In this document: positions 28,879 to 37,657 of the stretch, piece after piece
Numbering within the stretch: the stretch's first letter is position 1
How the letters are laid out: every line of letters begins with the position of its first letter
From: Bradyrhizobium erythrophlei
GTDB lineage: Bacteria > Pseudomonadota > Alphaproteobacteria > Rhizobiales > Xanthobacteraceae
DNA: 64,000 nt
NCBI RefSeq assembly: GCF_900129425.1
Contig: NZ_LT670817.1
Coordinates: 2,728,001-2,792,000 of the forward strand
Direction of reading: 5' to 3'
Program-made: the position numbers and the translations under genes
The notes under the pieces: generated by a model
The model's database searches: none
What the model saw: the letters and a program-made list of their open reading frames with translations, nothing else
What the model was told of the DNA's origin: nothing

Positions 28879-29053
28879 TCAAATAAAATCCATTCGGCAG
28901 CGCCTGGCAGCCCACCCAATTAAAACGATCTGTCCGGCGCGCAATTGATCGAGCGGCCGGCAACTCCGATAGAACACTGTCTCATTATCCCACCCAGGCA
29001 CATCTCGGCCAGCGCCATCTTTTGTCGCGGTTACGCTGAAAACGCGGGCGAAC

Positions 29054-30688
29054 TCAGGTGCCGGGCCGGGAAACCTCCGTTTCCTTTGACGTGATGAATT
29101 CCAGCAGCACCGGGATGCCTTCTTTGGTTTTCTGAATGCCGCGCCGGATCGCAGGGATGATGTCTTCCGGTTTCGTCACCCGCTCGCCATAGCCGCCGAA
29201 GGCGCGCGCCATCGCGGCATAGTCGCCGGAGATATCGGTCGAGCGGTATTTCTCGGTCGAAACCGGCATCACCTTCAGCTCGATCGCCATGCTGAAGTTG
29301 TTCAGCAGGATCGACATGATCGGGATGCGCTCGCGCACCGCGGTTTCGAAATCCATCCCGGTAAAGCCAATCGCGGCGTCGCCCCAGACGTTGATGCAGA
29401 GTTTTTCAGGTTTTGCGAGCTTGGCGCCCATCGCGAGCCCCAGTCCGTAACCGAGTTGGGTGGTCTTGCCCCAGCCGATATAGGACAGCGGCTCGACCGG
29501 CTTCCAGAATGGCGACAGCTGATCGCGCGGGCTGCCGGCGTCATGGGTGATGATGGTGTTCTTGATATCGACGGTGTGCTGCAGGTCCCAGAGCACGCGA
29601 TAGGGGCTCAATGGCGCGTCATTGCTGGTCAGCTTCGGCAGCCATTTTGCCAGCCATTCCCGATGCGACGCGGCAATTTCAGCCGCGACGGCCGTCGCAT
29701 CGCGGTCCGATGTGACGCTCTTTTCGATCTCTTCCAGGAGGGCATCGAGCACCAGCCCGGCATCGCCGACCAGCCCGATCCTGGCTTCGACGTCCTTGTT
29801 GAGATGCGCGGGGTCCAGCGTCGAATGGATGATGGTCTTGCCCTTGGGCATGGCGATGCCGAACGAGGTTTCCGTGAACGAGCAGCCGATGCCGAAAATC
29901 ACGTCGGCCTCGCCGAGGAATTTCGGCACCGCGCGCGGCACGGCGAGACCGCCCGAGCCGAGCGACAGCGGGTGCGTCTCAGGAAACGCCGATTTGCCGC
30001 CGAGGCTGGTGGTGACGGGGATGGCGAGCCGCTCAGCCAGCCGCCGCAGCTGCGGCCAGGCCTGCGCGTAATGCACGCCCTGGCCGGCATAAATCACCGG
30101 CCGCTTGGCTGACATCAACAGCGCCGCCGCTTCCTTCACATGGATGGGGTCGGCGCCGTAGCGGGTGCGCAGCACCGGCGTATAGTTCAGTGGCTCCGGG
30201 ACTTCCTCGTTCCACATGTCCGCCGGGATTTCCACGATCACCGGCCCGCCGCGGCCGTTCTTCAGTTTCGTGAAGGCGCGGCGGAAGATGTTGCCGACCT
30301 CGGCGGCGAGGTTGATCGGCTCGGCCGATTTCGCAAACGCTTTCATCGCCTGGCTGGAATTGAAGTTGGGCTCGATATTCGCAAGCCGGCGCGCATAGCC
30401 CATCGGCAGCACCAGCACGGGGACGGATTCGCCGAAACACTGCGCCACGCCACCCATGGCGTTTTCCGCGCCAGGGCCGTGCTGCATGCAGAAGGCGCCG
30501 ATGCTGCGTCCGGAGGTGACCCGCGAGATCGCATCCGCCATGTGAAGCCCGATCCGCTCCTGCCGTACCATGATCGGGCGGATGTCGGCGGCGGCGGCGT
30601 GTTCAATCAGGTGATTGACCGGATAGCCGCAGAGAATCTCGATCCCCTCGCGCTTCATGATTTCCGCAACGGCCGTGCCGAGTTTCAT
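29054..30688 (-). CDS. Thiamine-diphosphate-dependent enzyme (acetolactate synthase-like)
   Basis: A 544-residue protein with the three ThDP-enzyme domains: N-terminal pyrimidine-binding domain (catalytic Glu44 in VRQERIGLHMADA), central NAD-like domain, and C-terminal PP domain with GDAAIGFTGMDFETA ... ILLNN for Mg-ThDP binding. The ATG at 30688 has a very strong GGAGGGAACG site; the frame is open upstream but that part is not family-like. Reaction unknown: the family includes acetolactate synthases, oxalyl-CoA decarboxylases and benzoylformate decarboxylases. It is a single gene with no small regulatory subunit. Confidence 0.88.
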   Translation of the reverse strand: MKLGTAVAEIMKREGIEILCGYPVNHLIEHAAAADIRPIMVRQERIGLHMADAISRVTSGRSIGAFCMQHGPGAENAMGGVAQCFGESVPVLVLPMGYARRLANIEPNFNSSQAMKAFAKSAEPINLAAEVGNIFRRAFTKLKNGRGGPVIVEIPADMWNEEVPEPLNYTPVLRTRYGADPIHVKEAAALLMSAKRPVIYAGQGVHYAQAWPQLRRLAERLAIPVTTSLGGKSAFPETHPLSLGSGGLAVPRAVPKFLGEADVIFGIGCSFTETSFGIAMPKGKTIIHSTLDPAHLNKDVEARIGLVGDAGLVLDALLEEIEKSVTSDRDATAVAAEIAASHREWLAKWLPKLTSNDAPLSPYRVLWDLQHTVDIKNTIITHDAGSPRDQLSPFWKPVEPLSYIGWGKTTQLGYGLGLAMGAKLAKPEKLCINVWGDAAIGFTGMDFETAVRERIPIMSILLNNFSMAIELKVMPVSTEKYRSTDISGDYAAMARAFGGYGERVTKPEDIIPAIRRGIQKTKEGIPVLLEFITSKETEVSRPGT

Positions 30689-30854
30689 GCCGTTCCCTCC
30701 CAGGACTGGCCGATGTCGGGCTCGGCCTTTGCGGATAGTTGGAACAGGAATCCGTCGATCGGTAAAGCGTGCCTGCTGCCTTGGTTGGGAAGCTCTGGTA
30801 TCTTGTATCAGCAACCCTCCACGCACGCAGAGCCCACGCCGGGCGCCGCATCGG

Positions 30855-30974
30855 TCCACGAAGGTAATCCTTCAGCAGGCGATCGGATTTCGCGAGCGAC
30901 TCAACGGCGCGCCGTTCTTCGGTCTTGTCGCTGACAATGCCGATGTAATTTTTCGCAATTCCCGCTTCTGCGCT
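30855..30974 (-). pseudogene. Possible relic of a PAS/PAC sensor domain
   Basis: In the 566-bp stretch 30689-31254 no intact gene is supported. One minus-strand frame reads AKNYIGIVSDKTEERRAVES followed by LAKSDRLL, which resembles the end of a PAS-PAC module and the start of the next helix. No start, PAS core or kinase is present, so it is at most a fragment. Confidence 0.3.
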
Positions 30975-31144
30975 GGCATCTGGTTCGTTCCACAGGACGC
31001 CAATCTGGCAAACATGGGATGCCCGTGCAAAACCCAAGGTAAATTTTCCGCTCCGTAAGAATACGCTGCGGTAGAAAAATCTAGCCGTCTGCGGGGAGCG
31101 ATTGCCGCCGTTGCCAACGCAGCCCGTAAAGATCGATCCGGGCC

Positions 31145-31159
31145 TTAACCGGTTGTTCA
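31145..31159. promoter_or_regulatory. CtrA-like motif upstream of the pilin gene
   Basis: TTAA-N7-TTCA, one base from the CtrA consensus, about 95 bp before the Flp pilin start. In Caulobacter the pilA gene is a known CtrA target; binding here is inference. Confidence 0.35.
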
Positions 31160-31254
31160 GCCTGTTCCTCAATGCGCCTGCAACCAGTCCGATTTAGATT
31201 GCGCCCCGTGCAGTGTCGCGGGAGAATCCCGGGCGGCGTCGACAGGAGTTTTGA

Positions 31255-31419
31255 GTGCGGCAGCTGGTTTCAAAATTCCTGACCGATCAAGCCGGGGCCA
31301 CCGCGATCGAATATTGCCTGATCGCCTGCGGCATCGCGTTCGCGATCATCGCAACGGTTCAGGGCATCGGGCCCCAGCTCAACACCAAATTCACCTCGGT
31401 GAATTCGTCGCTGAAATAG
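31255..31419 (+). CDS. Flp/Fap-type (type IVb) pilin
   Basis: A 54-residue protein read directly from the sequence: starts VRQLVSKFLTDQAGATAIEY and continues CLIACGIAFAIIATVQGIG. The class IVb prepilin hallmark is present: a short basic leader, the GA(T)AIEY motif with the conserved Glu-Tyr, and a hydrophobic helix. It is cleaved after Gly by a TadV/CpaA-type peptidase and assembled by the Tad/Cpa machinery, none of which is in the window. AGGAG lies 7 bases before the GTG start. Two cysteines replace the usual Gly/Ala in the helix (YCLIACG). Confidence 0.88.
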   Translation: MRQLVSKFLTDQAGATAIEYCLIACGIAFAIIATVQGIGPQLNTKFTSVNSSLK

Positions 31420-31455
31420 CGGCAGTTAGGCAGCAGGCGCCATTGCTGACCCCAA

Positions 31456-31692
31456 TTACCGGCCCTCTTTATCCCCGTTCAGCGCCCGCATCACCCCGAT
31501 CCGCGCAAACATCAGCCAGCCGCCGCCGCTCTCGGCGGCATTGATCAGGTTCTCGACTGCAGTCTGCCAGCGCGTTTGGTGCTGCTCGTCTTCCGGCAGC
31601 TTCATGATGTAGTCGGCTGCGTGCTGCAGAGTGGTGAGGCTGCCTCCGCCGCGCAAGCGTATCGGCTCATCGAACGGCGTCGACCATGGCAT
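31456..31692 (-). CDS. Small conserved-looking protein of unknown function
   Basis: A 78-residue soluble protein (MPWSTPFDEPIRLRGGGSLT ... MFARIGVMRALNGDKEGR). The central part TLQHAADYIMKLPEDEQHQT looks helical. Similar small proteins are common in Bradyrhizobium chromosomes; no function known. Confidence 0.6.
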   Translation of the reverse strand: MPWSTPFDEPIRLRGGGSLTTLQHAADYIMKLPEDEQHQTRWQTAVENLINAAESGGGWLMFARIGVMRALNGDKEGR

Positions 31693-31773
31693 CTCAGGCC
31701 GGACGTTGCGCTGATCGTGACGTGGCGTCGCATGTGCGCCGTTTCATCGCGCGTCCCCGCGATGGCTCGCGCA

Positions 31774-32733
31774 CTATCCGGCCTTCTTCGATCGGGCGGT
31801 CGCGCGAACCGGTTTCTCCGCCTTCTTCGGCTCCCGCACCTTTGCTGCTTCGGGGGCGGCGCCCTTGCCGCTGATCGGCAGCAGCATCTCGCGCTGGCCG
31901 GCAGCGGCCTTGCGAGGCTTCTTGCCCTTGGCCTTGGCGAGAGGCGCCGACTGCTTCTCGCTGGCGAGGCTGCGCTTCAGCGCGTCCATCAGATTGATGA
32001 CGTTGCCGCCTGATTTCGGCGCAGCCTTCGCCGCGGTGGGCAAGCCGCTGCGCTTTTTGTTGATCAGATCGATCAGCGCGGATTCGTAGTGATCCTCGAA
32101 GTGCTCCGGCTCGAACGATCCGGATTTTTTCTCGACGATGTGTTTGGCGAGATCCAGCATGTCCTTGGTGACCTTCACGTCCTGGATGCCGTCGAAATAT
32201 TCCTGCTCGCTGCGCACCTCGTAGGGATAGCGCAGCAGCGTTCCCATCAGGCCCTGGCCGAGCGGCTCCAGCGCGACGATGTGCTCGCGGTTGGTCAGCA
32301 CCACGCGGCCGATCGCGACCTTGTTCATGCTGCGGATGGTTTCGCGGATCACCGCGAAGGCGTCATGGCCGACCTTGCCGTCGGGCACGAGGTAATAGGG
32401 GCGGATCAAATAGCGGCTGTCGATATCCGACTTCGGCACGAATTCGTCGATCTCGATGGTGTGCGTCGACTCCAGCGCGATGTCGTCAAGCTCGTCCTTC
32501 GAGACCTCGATATAGGTATCGGTGTCGACCTTGTAGCCCTTCATGATGTCTTCGGCGGCGACTTCCTCGCCGGTGTCGGCGTCGACCTTGGCATATTTGA
32601 TGCGGTGGCCGGTCTTGCGGTTGATCTGGTTGAAGCTGACCTTTTCGGTATCCGACGTTGCCGGATACAGCGCGACCGGGCAGGTCACGAGCGAAAGGCG
32701 CAAAAAGCCTTTCCAGTTGGCGCGGGGGGCCAT
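31774..32733 (-). CDS. ku: Ku protein, non-homologous end-joining DNA-end binder
   Basis: A 319-residue protein starting MAPRANWKGFLRLSLVTCPV, the standard bacterial Ku N-terminus, with the ring-forming core (VDLD-type strands, IRPYYLVPDGKVGHDAFAVI, IVALEPLGQGLMGTLLRYPY) and a lysine/alanine-rich C-terminal tail (about 255-319) that can bind DNA or LigD. Ku threads onto broken ends and recruits LigD. No ligD gene is in the window. The frame is open upstream to 33225 but the ATG at 32733 with GGAG before it fits the family. Confidence 0.93.
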   Translation of the reverse strand: MAPRANWKGFLRLSLVTCPVALYPATSDTEKVSFNQINRKTGHRIKYAKVDADTGEEVAAEDIMKGYKVDTDTYIEVSKDELDDIALESTHTIEIDEFVPKSDIDSRYLIRPYYLVPDGKVGHDAFAVIRETIRSMNKVAIGRVVLTNREHIVALEPLGQGLMGTLLRYPYEVRSEQEYFDGIQDVKVTKDMLDLAKHIVEKKSGSFEPEHFEDHYESALIDLINKKRSGLPTAAKAAPKSGGNVINLMDALKRSLASEKQSAPLAKAKGKKPRKAAAGQREMLLPISGKGAAPEAAKVREPKKAEKPVRATARSKKAG

Positions 32734-32979
32734 GGGATACTCCGAAAACGCAACAGGCGACCGGCAAAGATACCACCGGGGAACCCGGTTACAAGCGGAT
32801 GGGGCAGGGAATCTCGCAACGGCGTTAACCGCGGCAGGGCTGTATGGTTGCGAGTTGGGGCGGGGCGCGGCGCGGGCCGGCCCCACCGGAACCTGATCCG
32901 GGATCATGCGTTGGCACGCACAGGTGATGCCGCAGGGATCGACAGGCCCTTTGCGACTATCGAAGGAATCGAGGGCACC

Positions 32980-33132
32980 ATGGCAGCCAGACGGCATGAT
33001 CAGATCATCGAAACCCCGACCGAAGCACGCCAGGCCGAGCCCGGGCCGTCCGTGCTCGCCCTGCTCACGGCCTCGACCGGCCTCGCGGTGCTGATCCTCG
33101 GCGTCGTCTGGTTCGCGTTCTTTCGCACCTGA
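32980..33132 (+). CDS. Small single-span membrane protein
   Basis: A 50-residue frame: hydrophilic N-terminus (MAARRHDQIIETPTEARQAE) followed by one hydrophobic helix (LALLTASTGLAVLILGVVWF) and a stop. GAAGGAATCGAGGG lies just upstream of the ATG. It is divergent from ku with a 246-bp gap that shows no other feature. Function unknown. Confidence 0.6.
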   Translation: MAARRHDQIIETPTEARQAEPGPSVLALLTASTGLAVLILGVVWFAFFRT

Positions 33133-33439
33133 AATGCGGGTGCGGCACCCCGCCGCACAGGCAGGCGCGCGCCCTGGCGCATTGAGTTCAGCGGGGCGCT
33201 GAGGGCGATGTGATATCCAGATCACCGACGCACGGCAGGGCCTATTGGGGCATCCGATTCGGCGTGTTAAGCGTTCGATTATTGACGGGAGCCACTGGTC
33301 AGGGCAGCGCCCAAATATTGGTAAGGCGGTTGTGAAGAAAAAGTAATGATGCGTATTGATTGCTGTTCATTCGGCATTCACGCCGCGGGGCCTCATTTGG
33401 TTGGCGGCGATTTTGCCGGGACATTTTGCGGAGACCAGC

Positions 33440-34111
33440 GTGCGTCTGCTCGTCGTTGAAGACGATCCGGATCTTAACCGCCAGCTGACGACGGCGTTGA
33501 GCGATGCCGGCTATGTGGTCGACCGCGCGTTCGACGGCGAGGAAGGGCACTTCCTCGGCGACAGTGAACCCTACGACGCGGTCGTGCTCGATATCGGCCT
33601 GCCGAAGATGGATGGCATTTCGGTGCTGGAGTCGTGGCGCCGCAACGGGCGAGCGATGCCGGTCCTGATCCTTACCGCGCGCGACCGCTGGAGCGACAAG
33701 GTGCAGGGTTTCGATGCCGGCGCCGACGATTACGTCGCAAAGCCCTTTCATCTCGAGGAAATCCTGGCCCGGATTCGCGCGCTTCTGCGCCGTTCCACCG
33801 GGCACGCCCAATCTGAGCTGACCTGCGGGCCGGTCTCCCTGGATACCCGCACGGGGCGCGTCAGCGTGGCGGGCAACCCGATCAAGATGACCTCGCACGA
33901 GTACAGGCTGCTGGCCTACCTCATGCACCATACCGGGCGCGTGGTGTCGCGCACCGAACTGGTCGAGCATCTCTACGACCAGGATTTCGACCGCGACTCC
34001 AATACCATTGAAGTGTTCGTCGGCCGTATCCGCAAGAAACTGGACGTCGACATCATCCAGACCGTGCGCGGGCTTGGCTATCTGCTGACGCCGCCATCGC
34101 CAGGCGTTTGA
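33440..34111 (+). CDS. OmpR/PhoP-family response regulator
   Basis: A 223-residue protein: receiver with VVEDDPD, Asp51 in VVLDIGLPKMDG and Lys in YVAKPFH, then a winged-helix DNA-binding domain (MTSHEYRLLAYLMHHTGRVV ... TVRGLGYLL). The GTG at 33440 with GCGGAGACC upstream gives the family N-terminus. The partner kinase follows at 34251. The pair resembles FeuP-FeuQ/PhoP-PhoQ of Rhizobiales; the exact identity is inference. Confidence 0.9.
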   Translation: MRLLVVEDDPDLNRQLTTALSDAGYVVDRAFDGEEGHFLGDSEPYDAVVLDIGLPKMDGISVLESWRRNGRAMPVLILTARDRWSDKVQGFDAGADDYVAKPFHLEEILARIRALLRRSTGHAQSELTCGPVSLDTRTGRVSVAGNPIKMTSHEYRLLAYLMHHTGRVVSRTELVEHLYDQDFDRDSNTIEVFVGRIRKKLDVDIIQTVRGLGYLLTPPSPGV

Positions 34112-34123
34112 TCGCCATTCGCT

Positions 34124-34154
34124 GGTGCCTGATCATGAGTGTTGATCAGGCGCC
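34124..34154 (+). terminator. Hairpin between response regulator and kinase genes
   Basis: GGTGCCTGATCA and TGATCAGGCGCC form a 12-bp stem with one G-U pair and a 7-base loop. It starts 12 bases after the regulator stop and is followed by TTGCGCTTTTGTTC, so it could be a weak terminator, an attenuator or an mRNA-protecting hairpin that lowers kinase relative to regulator. Confidence 0.5.
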
Positions 34155-34250
34155 GATCTTGCGCTTTTGTTCGGACATGGGCTTGTCTGAAAACCGGGAT
34201 CTATCGATCGGGTCTTCGCGCGAGGGTATGCTTTTCGGGATCACGCTCTG

Positions 34251-35627
34251 ATGCGCGGCAGTTCGCTCGCCACCCGGCTGTTCCTCTCTGCCACCGCATG
34301 GGTGGTGGTGATCCTGCTCATCACCGGCATCATCCTGTCGTCGGTCTACCGCGACGCTACCGAGCGTGCCTTCGATCGGCGTCTCAACCTCTATCTGCGC
34401 ACCCTGATCGCGGAAGTCGCAACCCCCGACGAGCCGCCCGACCATCAATTCCAGTCACTGGGCGAACCCCTGTTCGAATTGCCGCTGTCCGGCTGGTACT
34501 GGCAGATCACCCGGACCGACTCCGACAAGCCCGATGTGCGCGCGTCGCGCTCGCTATGGGACAAGAAGCTGCCGAAGCTCGAAGAGCAAGGTGCCGACTT
34601 GACCGCGGCCGGCATTCGTCTCGGCTATGTCGATGGTCCCGAGGGCCAGAATCTGCGGATGGTGGAACGCCCGATCGATCTTGGCGCCGACGGCAAGTAT
34701 CTGGTCAGCGTGGCCGGCGACGCCACCGAGATTTTCGACGAGACGCGCAGCTTCGACTATTATCTCGGCGGCACCTTTGCCGCGCTGTCGATCGTGCTGG
34801 TGCTGACCACGATCTTCCAGGTCCGCTTCGGCCTCGCGCCGCTGAAGCGCATTTCGGATTCGATCGCCGATATCCGCTCCGGCCGCGCCGAACGGCTGGA
34901 GGGCGAATTTCCGGTCGAAATCGCGCCGCTGGCGCGCGAGACCAACGCGCTGCTCGACGCCAACCGCGAAATCGTCGAGCGCGCCCGGACCCATGTCGGC
35001 AATCTCGCGCACGCCATCAAGACGCCGCTGTCGGTCATCGTCAACGAGGCGGCCGCGCACGCCGCCAATCCGTTCGCGAAAAAAGTTCTCGAGCAGGCCG
35101 ACGTGATGCGTGACCAGGTCGCGCATCATCTGGAGCGAGCGCGGATCGCCGCGCGTCTCACCATCATCGGTACGGTCACCGAGGTGGCGCCGGCGATCGA
35201 GGCGCTGCGCCGCACCATGGAGAAGATCCATCGCGACCGCGGCATCGCCATCGAGGTCAAGGCCGATGCACAGGCGAAGTTTCGCGGCGAGCGGCAGGAC
35301 CTCGAGGAGATGGCCGGCAACCTCGTCGACAACGCCTGCAAATGGGCGGCGTCGCAGGTCCTCATCGAGGTGAGGGTGGAACGGCCGATGGCACCCGGCG
35401 CCAGCCCCATGTTGCGGGTCATCGTCGACGACGACGGGCGCGGGCTGTCGGCGGCCGAGCGCGCGCGGGCCGCGCGCCGCGGCCAGCGGCTGGACGAGTC
35501 CAAGCCGGGTTCCGGCCTGGGTTTGTCGATCGTGGTCGATCTCGCGGCGCTCTACGGCGGCAGCCTTTCGCTCGGCAACGCGCCGATCGGGGGCTTGCGG
35601 GCGGAACTGCTGCTGCCGGGGATGTGA
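34251..35627 (+). CDS. Membrane sensor histidine kinase of the OmpR/PhoQ type
   Basis: A 458-residue protein: N-terminal span (about 8-28), periplasmic domain (about 30-170), second span (about 173-193), HAMP-like linker, dimerisation domain with the phospho-His in GNLAHAIKTPLSVIVNE (about 253), and HATPase_c (DDDGRGLSAAER, GSGLGLSIV). It follows its regulator by 139 bp, separated by a hairpin. FeuQ/PhoQ-like by architecture. Confidence 0.88.
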   Translation: MRGSSLATRLFLSATAWVVVILLITGIILSSVYRDATERAFDRRLNLYLRTLIAEVATPDEPPDHQFQSLGEPLFELPLSGWYWQITRTDSDKPDVRASRSLWDKKLPKLEEQGADLTAAGIRLGYVDGPEGQNLRMVERPIDLGADGKYLVSVAGDATEIFDETRSFDYYLGGTFAALSIVLVLTTIFQVRFGLAPLKRISDSIADIRSGRAERLEGEFPVEIAPLARETNALLDANREIVERARTHVGNLAHAIKTPLSVIVNEAAAHAANPFAKKVLEQADVMRDQVAHHLERARIAARLTIIGTVTEVAPAIEALRRTMEKIHRDRGIAIEVKADAQAKFRGERQDLEEMAGNLVDNACKWAASQVLIEVRVERPMAPGASPMLRVIVDDDGRGLSAAERARAARRGQRLDESKPGSGLGLSIVVDLAALYGGSLSLGNAPIGGLRAELLLPGM

Positions 35628-35779
35628 CCCTCCGGTCGCCCCCGGCACCCGGCCGGGAAACTGGAACCGTCCACCCCCCAGTTCCGTTATTCCTAAACGG
35701 CTTCTTAACGCCGGTCCCTTTATGATGACCAATGGACGGGTTTTGCCGTCCGCGCCAAACCAACGTGCATACCGGACGC

Positions 35780-37180
35780 ATGAGCCAGACATCGACCGAG
35801 CGGCTGAGAGATTATCTCGGGCAGCTTCCGCCGCAGTCGCAGGCGCTGCTGATGCGGGAGTTCGAGCGCGCGATCGAACGCGGCGAGGACACCACGGTCG
35901 CCACCTTCGTGCTCGAACAATTGCGCAAGGTCGTGCGCAGCACGGATGAGGAAGCCCGGCCGCGAACCGACGATCCGGCGCGGCTGCTGTTTCGTCCGCT
36001 AGAGCCGTTTCTCATTGAAGCCAATCTTGCGGTACGGCCGGGCCAGATCCGCCGCGCCTCGCTGCCGTCGGTGTGGCAATGGCTGCTCCGCGACGGCGCG
36101 CCGGACCAGGCACGCGAATTCGAAGCCGCGCTGGCCGGGCTGCGGGCAGAGGGAACGACCTCCGCTCTCGAAGAGGTGGTCCGCAAGTTCCAGCTTGTGG
36201 CGGCGGATGCGATTTGCAGGATCGCCACGCCGGTGTTCGGCGGCGAAAAGCAGCGCGCGATGGCCCGCGTCGGCCCACCGCATGTGGTGGAGGATCTGCT
36301 GCCGATCGGATCGGTTTTGCAGGCTCGCGAGGCGCTGGATACCTTCGCTGGCCGGCTGCCAAGCTACCTGCGGGTGTTTGCGGATGCGCAAATCGGATCG
36401 GTCAGCGTCTCACTCGGCATACCTTCCCTGCAGACGCCGCAACTGCTGCCGTTCGCGCTGTCGCTGGTGATGCAGCGGCTGTCCGCGCCTTGGCAAATCA
36501 TCCGCCTCGCCATCAAGATGGCTGCGTCCGACGACGAACTCCGTGTCGCCGCCACGCCCTACGGCGTCGCCGTCACCATTGCGCTGCACGATCTGTCCTG
36601 CCTTGCGGCCAGCCTGCGGTCGGACATCAAGCGCGGCCATTTCCAGAACGTTGCCGAGCAACTCAAGACCCTCCATGACGGCGTGCGGGGCTTGCGGACC
36701 GAACTCGATCTGCGCAACGATTCCGCGTGGGGCAGGCAACTGGCATCGATCCGGGCCGATATTTCCAACACTTTGCAATCGGAAATCGACAGCGTGCCCG
36801 GCCGTGTCCGGCGGATCCTGCGCCAGCGTGCCGACAAGGATATTCCCGCCGGCGCCAAGGTCGACAGCAGTGAAGTCGATGAAACCATCGCATTGATCGA
36901 TTTCGTCGCGGTATGCCGAACCTATGCCAGCGAACTTGCGATCAACGAGGTCACGCTGCGGACATATTCGGACCTGCAACAATATGTCGAGCACTCCACC
37001 GAGGCGCTGGTACAATCGCTGCGCGCGGGCGATACCAGGACCCGCACCTACCGGCAGATGCAGGTCGCGGCGGCAATCCGTTTCTGTGACGTATTGTTCG
37101 GCCACGATTATGCGTCGCTGATGAACCGGGCGGCTGAAAATGCCGTGACCGGCGAGCGCAAGCCATCCCGCGCCAGCTAA
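35780..37180 (+). CDS. Helical protein of unknown function
   Basis: A 466-residue soluble protein without signal peptide or membrane span. Predicted mostly helical (for example PQSQALLMREFERAIERGED, LIDFVAVCRTYASELAIN). No motif recognised. The ATG at 35780 is preferred over the upstream in-frame ATG because it has the better context. It follows the OmpR-type kinase by 152 bp and precedes a leaderless small gene. Confidence 0.7.
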   Translation: MSQTSTERLRDYLGQLPPQSQALLMREFERAIERGEDTTVATFVLEQLRKVVRSTDEEARPRTDDPARLLFRPLEPFLIEANLAVRPGQIRRASLPSVWQWLLRDGAPDQAREFEAALAGLRAEGTTSALEEVVRKFQLVAADAICRIATPVFGGEKQRAMARVGPPHVVEDLLPIGSVLQAREALDTFAGRLPSYLRVFADAQIGSVSVSLGIPSLQTPQLLPFALSLVMQRLSAPWQIIRLAIKMAASDDELRVAATPYGVAVTIALHDLSCLAASLRSDIKRGHFQNVAEQLKTLHDGVRGLRTELDLRNDSAWGRQLASIRADISNTLQSEIDSVPGRVRRILRQRADKDIPAGAKVDSSEVDETIALIDFVAVCRTYASELAINEVTLRTYSDLQQYVEHSTEALVQSLRAGDTRTRTYRQMQVAAAIRFCDVLFGHDYASLMNRAAENAVTGERKPSRAS

Positions 37181-37214
37181 AGGATCCGGCACAAGCTCCG
37201 ATTGTAATTTTTAG

Positions 37215-37243
37215 TTGACGCCATCGGCGCGGGAACGTACCTA
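37215..37243 (+). promoter_or_regulatory. Sigma-70-like promoter placed directly before an ATG
   Basis: TTGACG (37215-37220), a 17-bp spacer and TACCTA (37238-37243). The usual start point, about 7 bases downstream, coincides with the ATG at 37251, and no Shine-Dalgarno sequence is present, so the mRNA may be leaderless. Confidence 0.5.
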
Positions 37244-37250
37244 TTTGGGT

Positions 37251-37520
37251 ATGAATGCAATCATCAACTTTATCGAACTTGAGAATCGCGTCATCTCGGC
37301 GACCTATCGAAACCTGATGGTCAAGGCGAAGGTGGTACTCGTCGACAAGACCAGCGGGGAACAGCTGTCCGATCCGGTCATCACGATTGCGTCTCCGGTT
37401 CCCAGCGGCTCGCTGAGGATCAGGCTTCCTGACTCCGTCAAACCCGGGACCTATTTCCTTAAAGCGCTCAACGGGCACGGCGACTATGCCGCGCAAAGTG
37501 TCGAGTTTCACGTCAGCTGA
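37251..37520 (+). CDS. Small beta-rich protein of unknown function
   Basis: An 89-residue protein with alternating strands (VKAKVVLVDKTSGEQLSDPV, GSLRIRLPDSVKPGTYFLKA), which looks like a single immunoglobulin- or FN3-like module without a signal peptide. No family recognised. It is expressed from its own promoter and lies 137 bp before ccmI. Confidence 0.65.
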   Translation: MNAIINFIELENRVISATYRNLMVKAKVVLVDKTSGEQLSDPVITIASPVPSGSLRIRLPDSVKPGTYFLKALNGHGDYAAQSVEFHVS

Positions 37521-37657
37521 CACCCGACTTTCTCCGGATTTACAGGCCTTTCGCTCCACGGGCAACTTCGGAAATGTCAATTGCGGGGCTTGCCGCCGGT
37601 GGTGTAAAGCGGCGCATCGGCGCCCCGCCTGGGTGCCGTCCGGTCTGGACCTGCTCG

